From the NCBI GenBank assembly GCA_023548195.1, contig JAJHZJ010000026.1, forward strand, positions 3,665,598-3,729,597: a stretch of 64,000 bases of DNA, read 5' to 3'. The DNA comes from Bettongia penicillata ogilbyi (taxonomy: Eukaryota; Chordata; Mammalia; Diprotodontia; Potoroidae). Positions 58,140 through 64,000 of this stretch are shown here, in pieces. The translations under genes were made by a program, and so were the position numbers. Under the pieces are notes generated by a model that searched no databases, had not been told where the DNA came from, and was given only the letters and a program-made list of their open reading frames with translations. How positions within the stretch are numbered: the first letter of the stretch is position 1; each line of letters starts with the position of its first letter.

Positions 58140-59500
58140 AAAATTTTTATTAATGCATTTTGTTTTTCATCATAGTTATTTCCAGATTCCACAGTTTTAA
58201 CAAAGGGAAAAAAAAGTTAAGCAAAAATAACAGATCACAAATAACATATGCATTATTCCATGCCCATAGTTTTCCATCTCTATTAAAACATGGGGTGAAT
58301 TCTTTAATTTGTTCTTCAAGACCAAGACTGTTCATTATAACTGTTCAAACCTCACAAAATTTAGGTATTTTTGTTTTTAGCATTCTTTCCATTTACAGGA
58401 TTTTAATTGCTATATATGTTTCTCTATATATACAAAGATATCTACATCAATGTATAAAGATACATCTGTATTTATCTCTTTAGTTTTCCTGGCTCTGTTT
58501 ATTTTACTCTGAAAGTCTATTTATAGTTCTTTGGTTTACTTTTTCATTCCTTTTCTTCTTAACTGCGTTTATCTTTCTCATGTTTCTCTTGGAGCCATTT
58601 TGAGTAGGACATCCTGTTTCTTTGATTTGTTTTGGGCAGTTGACCCAAATGCTTTTTTTCTGAAAGAACAAGCTTTTCAAATAATAGGCTTACTTTGATT
58701 GGACATCTATATTCTGATTTTTTTCCTTTTATTTCTTACAATTATTTATAGTATTAGGCTATTCAAAAGTATTTTTCTTCTTAACCAAAAGTTTTTTTCC
58801 TTGAATGTTTACAATGCGTGAAGTGAGAAGAGAGACACTGAAATTCTGCACATTGAAACATCATACATTTTGGAGTTTTAAACTGGGGAGTGCCTTTCTC
58901 CTAGTGATCTATGAAGTATATCAATACTTCCGGATGAATTTCTTCCAATATTTGCTATATCTTAATATTCAGGCTTTTTAAATTCATGATTTTTTCTTCC
59001 CCGAGACATATAATACTTAAATTATCTTGGTGCATCCTGTCTTTAATATCAGTTGCTTAAACTTATACAGAATTCACATGTTCATCCAGAGCTATTTCCT
59101 TTGATATGTTCACTACTTTTTTTTTTATCTTTGTATGTTTTAGTTACAGAACTATTAATTCTCTTTTACAAAGTTTCTAATATTTCAGAAAGATTCTGTC
59201 ATGTGTTCGAAATTGTTTACTCTTGTCTTAGTGTCTTCTTTTAAATTTCTCATTCTGAACCTAATTTGCCTCATAATTTTTGCTTTCAAAAGTTTTGCTT
59301 CCTTTTTAAATCATCCCAGAATGGTTTGCTATTGTTTAATTATTTCTGGAGAAACTGCAGAATTGATTATCTGTCTTGCACATTACGGGGTTTTGATTCA
59401 CTTAAAAAAATGCTTTATATATTTGTTTTGTAGTGACCTTTTCCAGAATGCCTGCTGATTTACCTATTTGAGCATTAGGGTTATACCTTGTCTGCCTTGG
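58140..59500 (-). mobile_element. Old antisense HAL1-like or L1 ORF1 fragment
   Basis: 58140-58600 resembles a reversed marsupial L1 3' UTR (CATGCCCATAGTTTTCCATC, then CCTGGCTCTGTTTATTTTAC). 58860-59300 resembles reversed ORF1: CTTAAATTATCTTGGTGCAT matches the TTTTTAAATTGTCTCTCCTGG block at about 3714, and TCAATACTTCCGGATG matches TCAATACTTATTTTG at 3597. ORF1 sits next to the 3' UTR with no ORF2 between, as in half-L1 elements. Divergence is high. Confidence 0.45.
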
Positions 59501-59628
59501 TCTTTTGTCTTTGAACTTTTCCATCCTTACTTAGTAGCATGGGTACATGTACCCAGCCTATTCTCAGTTTGACAACTCCTCTTTCTATTGCACACTGGTT
59601 GGAATGGTTTCCCTCCCTGTTCTTCATG

Positions 59629-59760
59629 CAACATTCCAGCCCTTTGTTTCCTCCATTTGGGGATGGGGGGAAGAGTTGATCTCAGAAAAGTGAACAACAT
59701 TCCAGCCCTTTGTTTCCTCCATTTGGGGATGGGGGGAAGAGTTGATCTCAGAAAAGTGAA
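59629..59760. repeat. Perfect tandem duplication, 2 x 66 bp
   Basis: Unit 59629-59694 is repeated exactly at 59695-59760 (CAACATTCCAGCCCTTTG to GAAAAGTGAA). 66 is a multiple of three, so both strands keep open frames across it. Those frames show no family motifs. Confidence 0.95.
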
Positions 59761-60404
59761 CAAACAGAGGAAGACTGGCCCAGCTGTTTTTATAATTCAC
59801 ATTCCCTCAGGCGTGGAAACATCTGCCCTCTCTTTCTGTCTTTGCCTCTCTATGCCTTTATCTTCTGAGAGTTGTTACCCTCTTTCTGTCATATGACTGG
59901 GAAGAATCAATGTATTCTCCCATGTTATTGGACCTGGAGAATTCTAAGTCACTATTTTGAAGGTAAAGGATAGGTGACACTCTCTGCCTGAAACCTGAAA
60001 CACAAGCTTACTGGGTTATTTGCTCTAAGTTCAGAGCATGTAGGAGAACATAGGCAATTATATAGGGTAGGATCTTGTTAAGGATAAACTATGTTCCAGA
60101 GCTTTCAACCTTGTATTCTAGGCTAGTTCTTTTCCTTAAAATGTATTGAAACTATCCCAGACACTTAATTGAATCCAGGCTAAAAGTTCAATTGGTGTAC
60201 TCCTGAGTAAAAATGGATGAGGAAGAAGATTCTTAGCTAAGGCTAAGTAAGTCTTTTGTTAAATTTTCTACAAGTCTTCCATTTCATTCCAGTTATTAAA
60301 CTTAAGCTGCCAGGGGAGTAGCCTGAATCAGACCTGGCCTGCAACATAGCACTGGGACTCAAGTCTCTTCTATTAGTTTAGAAGTCTTCAATATTCATAT
60401 TAAT
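59761..60404. other. Unassigned stretch
   Basis: No gene or repeat recognised. Confidence 0.45.
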
Positions 60405-60474
60405 GATAACACCTAGCAATTGTATAGAGCTTCTATGTTTGCAAAGCACTTTAGCTATTATCTCATTTAATCTA
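60405..60474 (-). repeat. MIR left half, antisense (interrupted)
   Basis: TTGTATAGAGCTTCTATGTTT then GCAAAGCACTTTAGCTATTA and TCTCATTTAATC. The right half is at 61186-61345. Confidence 0.75.
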
Positions 60475-61185
60475 GGGATGTACACTTAGATGAAGAGGTT
60501 GACTCACTCTTTGCCAGAGCTAGCTCAGCGATTGGTAGACTCCAAAGCAAAATGCGGATGAGAAGAGGTATTAGGCTACCTACCAAACTGAAGGTCTACA
60601 GAGCTATGGTGCTGACCTCACTGTATGCCTGGACAATCTACTAGTGCCATGGCTGAACTGCTTCCATTTGAGTTGTCTTATGAAGATTCTGAAGATCACC
60701 TGGCAAGATGAGATACCTGACACTGAGGTCCTTTCTTAAGCTAAACTGCCAAGCATTCAAACTCTACTACAGGGAACACAACTCTGATGGGCTGGCTATA
60801 GTATTTGAATGCCAAATGTGTATTTGTCTAAAAGACTATTTTTACAAAGAACTCATACAAGGTAGGTGCTTACATGGTGGTCAGAAGTGACACAAGGACA
60901 CTCTCAAGGTCACTCGGAGAATGTTGAAATTGGTGTGCCCACATTAAAGAAAGTGCTGTTGCTCTCTATGAGTGAAGCAAAATTGCAGTAGTTCAGAAGA
61001 AACATGAGATGCGCAAATTTAGAGACATCTCCACTCCAGATATTCATTTGGATGATGCCTGACCTGTAGTGGAGCCCTCTAAGCTCATATTAGACTGATC
61101 AGTCACAGCTAGACATACTATATTCACTCCAACATAGTGATTTCATTTTTGATCCTGTTTGAGAATGGACACCAACCAACCAATG
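60475..61185 (+). mobile_element. RTE-clade LINE copy C, 3' fragment nested in a MIR
   Basis: Collinear with 44410-45180 of copy B: AGGGATGTACACTTAGATGA, GCTCAGCGATTGGTAGACTC, AAACTGAAGGTCTACAGAGC. It ends with the AC-rich tail GGACACCAACCAACCAATG. Translation keeps traces of the C-terminal domain (KLKVYRAMVLTS). Confidence 0.9.
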
Positions 61186-61345
61186 TACAAAACAACCTGC
61201 TGAGTTAGGCACTATTATAATTCTCTTTTCACAAATGAGGAAACCGGGGCTAAAAGAGGTTAATTTACCTGCCCAGGGTAACCCAGATATTCAATATCTG
61301 AGGCAAGATTCAAATTCATATCTTTTTTAACTTTAAGTCCAACAT
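61186..61345 (-). repeat. MIR right half, antisense
   Basis: AAAACAACCTGCTGAGTTAGG, then ACAAATGAGGAAACCGGGGC, TTACCTGCCCAGGGTAAC and CAAGATTCAAATTCATATC. It continues the MIR of 60405-60474. Confidence 0.8.
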
Positions 61346-61619
61346 TCATGCAGACTAATTGTCTTTGTAGTATGTGAATTCTTTTTTCCCCTCTTTTGTT
61401 GTGTGTAGCTTGATTTGTCATAGATCTGGTAAGTTTACTGATATCTAGAGGTTGTAGGGTGAGGTATTTATTCAGGAAAAAATAAAGCAAACTACTTTTT
61501 TCCTGATGTTTTCTATATTCAACTTGTTCTATATTTAGTTGCTCCTATTTTGTCTTATTCATTCTTTTCTCCTCAAGTTTGTAGTCACACTGTGACTCAG
61601 AGGTATATACATTACTGTT
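61346..61619. other. Unassigned stretch
   Basis: Nothing recognised. Confidence 0.4.
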
Positions 61620-61775
61620 TAGTGAAAATAGATTTGAATAGAGAAGACCTTAGACAGAATTCCAGTTCTTTTATTCTCTACCTGTATGACCTTGGGCAGC
61701 CACTTAACTCCTCTGGACTTCAATTTTCTCACCTGTAAAACAAAAAGACTGGACTAGATTGTCTCCAAGGCCTCT
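61620..61775 (+). repeat. Core-SINE (MIR-like)
   Basis: AGAATTCCAGTTCTTTTATT, TGACCTTGGGCAGCCACTTAA and CTCACCTGTAAAACAAAAAG in SINE order. Confidence 0.75.
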
Positions 61776-61779
61776 TCAT

Positions 61780-62140
61780 CTTTAAATCCTGACTCCTTCC
61801 AATCACTCCCCCCCTCTCTTTCATTCTATCTCTTCCCTCCAATATAGCCATACAAATCTTCAAGACAGCCCATTTTGTGCCTTAGTCTAGTACTTTAAGG
61901 ACCTATAGTGACTCCCATTGCCTATTTCATCAAGTTCAGCATCCTTTCCCTCATAGTAAAGGCCCTTCATAATCTAGCTTTTCACTTTCTTCTGAACACA
62001 CTGATCATTTCATTTTTGTATTTTATTTATGTTATTTCTTATGAATGTAACAACCTCCATTCTTGAACCCATTTAAATAAATCGAACTCATCCTTCAATA
62101 AAGAAATAAAGTCACATTTGCTTCCTGAGGCCTTCTTCTG
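61780..62140 (+). repeat. L2 3' region
   Basis: TGACTCCCATTGCCTATTTC, AGTAAAGGCCCTTCATAATC and, later, TTTGCTTCCTGAGGCCTTCTT match the L2 3' region. Confidence 0.7.
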
Positions 62141-63289
62141 CTATTCTGGTCTATTGCTACCAATTAAAATAGGGGCAGAGGAATACGGCTGAGGCCATTT
62201 ACCAAAGGTAAGTTCTAAAACTTCTACCCACACATGGGTCAAAGAAGGAAAAATATTTAGATCAGCAATTTAATAAATACCACTATTATGATGGTCAATC
62301 TGACCCAACATGTGGGAAAGTTATGATGCAGTGCATGGCAGTATAGAGAGGCAAATGGTCGGATAAGATTGTAATGAGATTTCAAGGGCTAAGCCTAAGT
62401 GATGTGGTACCACTTGTATCATTACCTTTGGAGTCTGACCAGTGTGACTCAAGCTAATGTCCTCTGATTGGGAGGCAAGAGCTGTGTATCATGGCAGTAT
62501 TTCAATGTCCAAATGAAAATTCCAGTCAAATTTTGTGATGCTCCAGACATAAAATAAACCAAGATAATATGAGTGATAATAGTATGTCCTGCAGAGTCAG
62601 TCTAGAATCATGAATATAATTTATGGACTGAATTCAATCTACCATCCCCAGGAAGATGGATACTAAAGAAGGGCCTACATGGAGCTTTGACTTTTCTTAA
62701 CTCCTTTTACACTCCAAGTCATTATCACATGGCTTATCACTTATCTTCTTTCATATTTTCTTGATGCCAAGAAGCATATAGGCTGACTTTGTTTACTCCA
62801 CAGTATCCAGAAGAATTTGAAATGTACATTGTTGATAATGATTCCCACAGCAATTTGATATTCCTTTTGGTTGACTGATTAAAGACCAAAATTCTAAGCT
62901 GTCTTTGGGAAGAGATGCATCTTCTTTCCAGGGATCACTGTCAGAAAAGCCTCAAAGCTTAAAATACTTTCTATAAAAATTATTTATTAGGCTATTTTCC
63001 CAGGTTCCTATTTTGCCTTGATGGCTTTGGTTTGGGTAGTACTTTTTTAATCCCATTTCTAGTTATTTTAACAGCAGAGATATAGTTTGTATTTAATTAA
63101 TTCTACATAGTTCCCAACCATGTTAAATATTAAAAATTATGATGTAATTATAAATTTGTTTCAGAAGATGACCCTAAAGTGACAGTGAATTACTCTTTAT
63201 TTAGACCAACAGGGATATCCACATTGAGCTCTAGTGAAGGTTAATTTAGTGAATGTACTCTGTATTTGATAAATATTTGTTAAATTGGA
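62141..63289. other. Unassigned stretch
   Basis: No gene or confident repeat recognised. Confidence 0.45.
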
Positions 63290-63405
63290 ATGCAAGATCC
63301 CTGAGCAAAAAAACAATGTTGTGTTTATACTTAACAATGCTTACAAGGGTCTAGGCAGTGCTTTGCACATAGATGGTCCTCAAAAAATTTGCTAAATTAT
63401 GTAGG
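63290..63405 (+). repeat. L2-type tail, diverged
   Basis: GCAAGATCCCTGAGCAAAAAA then AGTGCTTTGCACATAGATGG and a TAAATTAT end. Confidence 0.5.
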
Positions 63406-64000
63406 TATATTTTGAACTTTATGGATGATCATCCTTGACAAGAGATTCAACAAATGTTCCTTGGAATATTACCTGCAGAATTAAGGAAGGCAAATGCTAC
63501 AGTTAAGTGAAATGCAGGTCCCCATTGAAATTACACACTCATCCTGTTTCATTGAATGTCACTAAGTCACTGAGGTAGAAAATGAAAACATCTCACTCTA
63601 GACCACCTTAGGAGGCCAGGTCTTCAGAATACTGAATTTCCCAGTTGATGTATTTCCATATATACTATGGTTTAGAGTGAGAAACTGAAAAAAGAGATGA
63701 ATGCTTGCTGTGGATTCTGAAATTTCCCCCAGTCCTTTAGATGCATCCAATGAGCATGCAGCATGCCTCACTAAGCAGCAAAGTGCTTGTAGGTTAGTGA
63801 ATAATTCATTCCTTACAGAGAAAAGGTCACAAAGCAGTGGAAATAAACTTGTCAGATTTTCCTTGACTGAATATCAGTCAAATAAACTTCAGAAGAAAAT
63901 ATAGGCTAAATTGTGGCACTAAAAGAAACTGCAATGATGCCATCACATCATCTAAATAATAAATAGGGAAAAGACAAGTAAAATCTTCAAGGAGCAGAAA
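63406..64000. other. Unassigned stretch to the window end
   Basis: No gene or repeat recognised. The small ORF at 63701-63904 has no family motifs. Confidence 0.45.

Noticed and set aside
59527..59896. Repeat-bearing ORFs on both strands as a small repeat protein
   Set aside because: Frames are kept only because the unit is 66 bases; no start context, domain or splice support was seen.
1..64000. A new multi-gene system or operon-like cluster
   Set aside because: No intact genes were found; everything recognisable is retroelement, pseudogene or simple repeat.

Overview
This window reads as intergenic DNA from a mammal, most likely a marsupial. It is AT-rich and packed with retrotransposons. 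It combines L1 elements and a probable half-L1 (HAL1-like) element, three copies of an RTE-clade LINE close to those known from marsupials, old CR1/L3 and L2 LINE remnants, many MIR/core-SINE pieces and several solo-LTR-like blocks. Monotremes essentially lack L1 and most placental mammals lack this RTE, so the mixture points to a metatherian. No intact host protein-coding gene was found, and no tRNA, rRNA or CRISPR array.

Region 1 (1-6.2 kb) is an antisense processed pseudogene of a WWC-family gene, best matched to WWC2 (KIBRA family, Hippo pathway). It runs from the first WW domain to the acidic region after the C2 domain. It is cut in two by a minus-strand HAL1-like element (2168-5018) that has an ORF1 broken by a single stop codon, keeps the L1 inter-ORF spacer and 3' end, and has no ORF2. 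Region 2 (7.6-19.6 kb) is an L1 cluster. The 5' ends of a minus L1 and a plus L1 face each other at about 8.45-8.54 kb. The plus L1 that follows (8.94-18.6 kb) is split by a minus-strand RTE (9721-13122) and abuts another minus L1 5' part (18.6-19.65 kb).

Region 3 (19.65-41 kb) is older sequence: CR1/L3 fragments at 20.8 and 31.7 kb, SINEs, L2 tails, a palindromic hAT MITE (29096-29298), AT microsatellites, two weak LTR-like blocks and a U6 snRNA pseudogene (40806-40910). Region 4 (41081-45180) is a full-length plus-strand RTE with a 9-bp target-site duplication. Region 5 (45.2-58.1 kb) has a solo LTR with a 6-bp duplication (46712-47081), a short HAL1/L1 3' end with a perfect 16-bp duplication (47759-48095), a long degenerate antisense L1 (about 48.7-54.97 kb) and further LTR candidates. 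Region 6 (58.1-64 kb) holds an old antisense HAL1/L1 ORF1 fragment, a perfect 66-bp tandem duplication, an RTE 3' fragment nested in a MIR, and SINE/L2 debris.

The parts do not form a pathway. What they record is nested insertion order: WWC2 retrocopy before HAL1, L1 before RTE, MIR before RTE. Family names come from reading conserved protein and nucleotide motifs by eye; no database search was possible. Boundaries marked 'about' are good to a few tens of bases at best.
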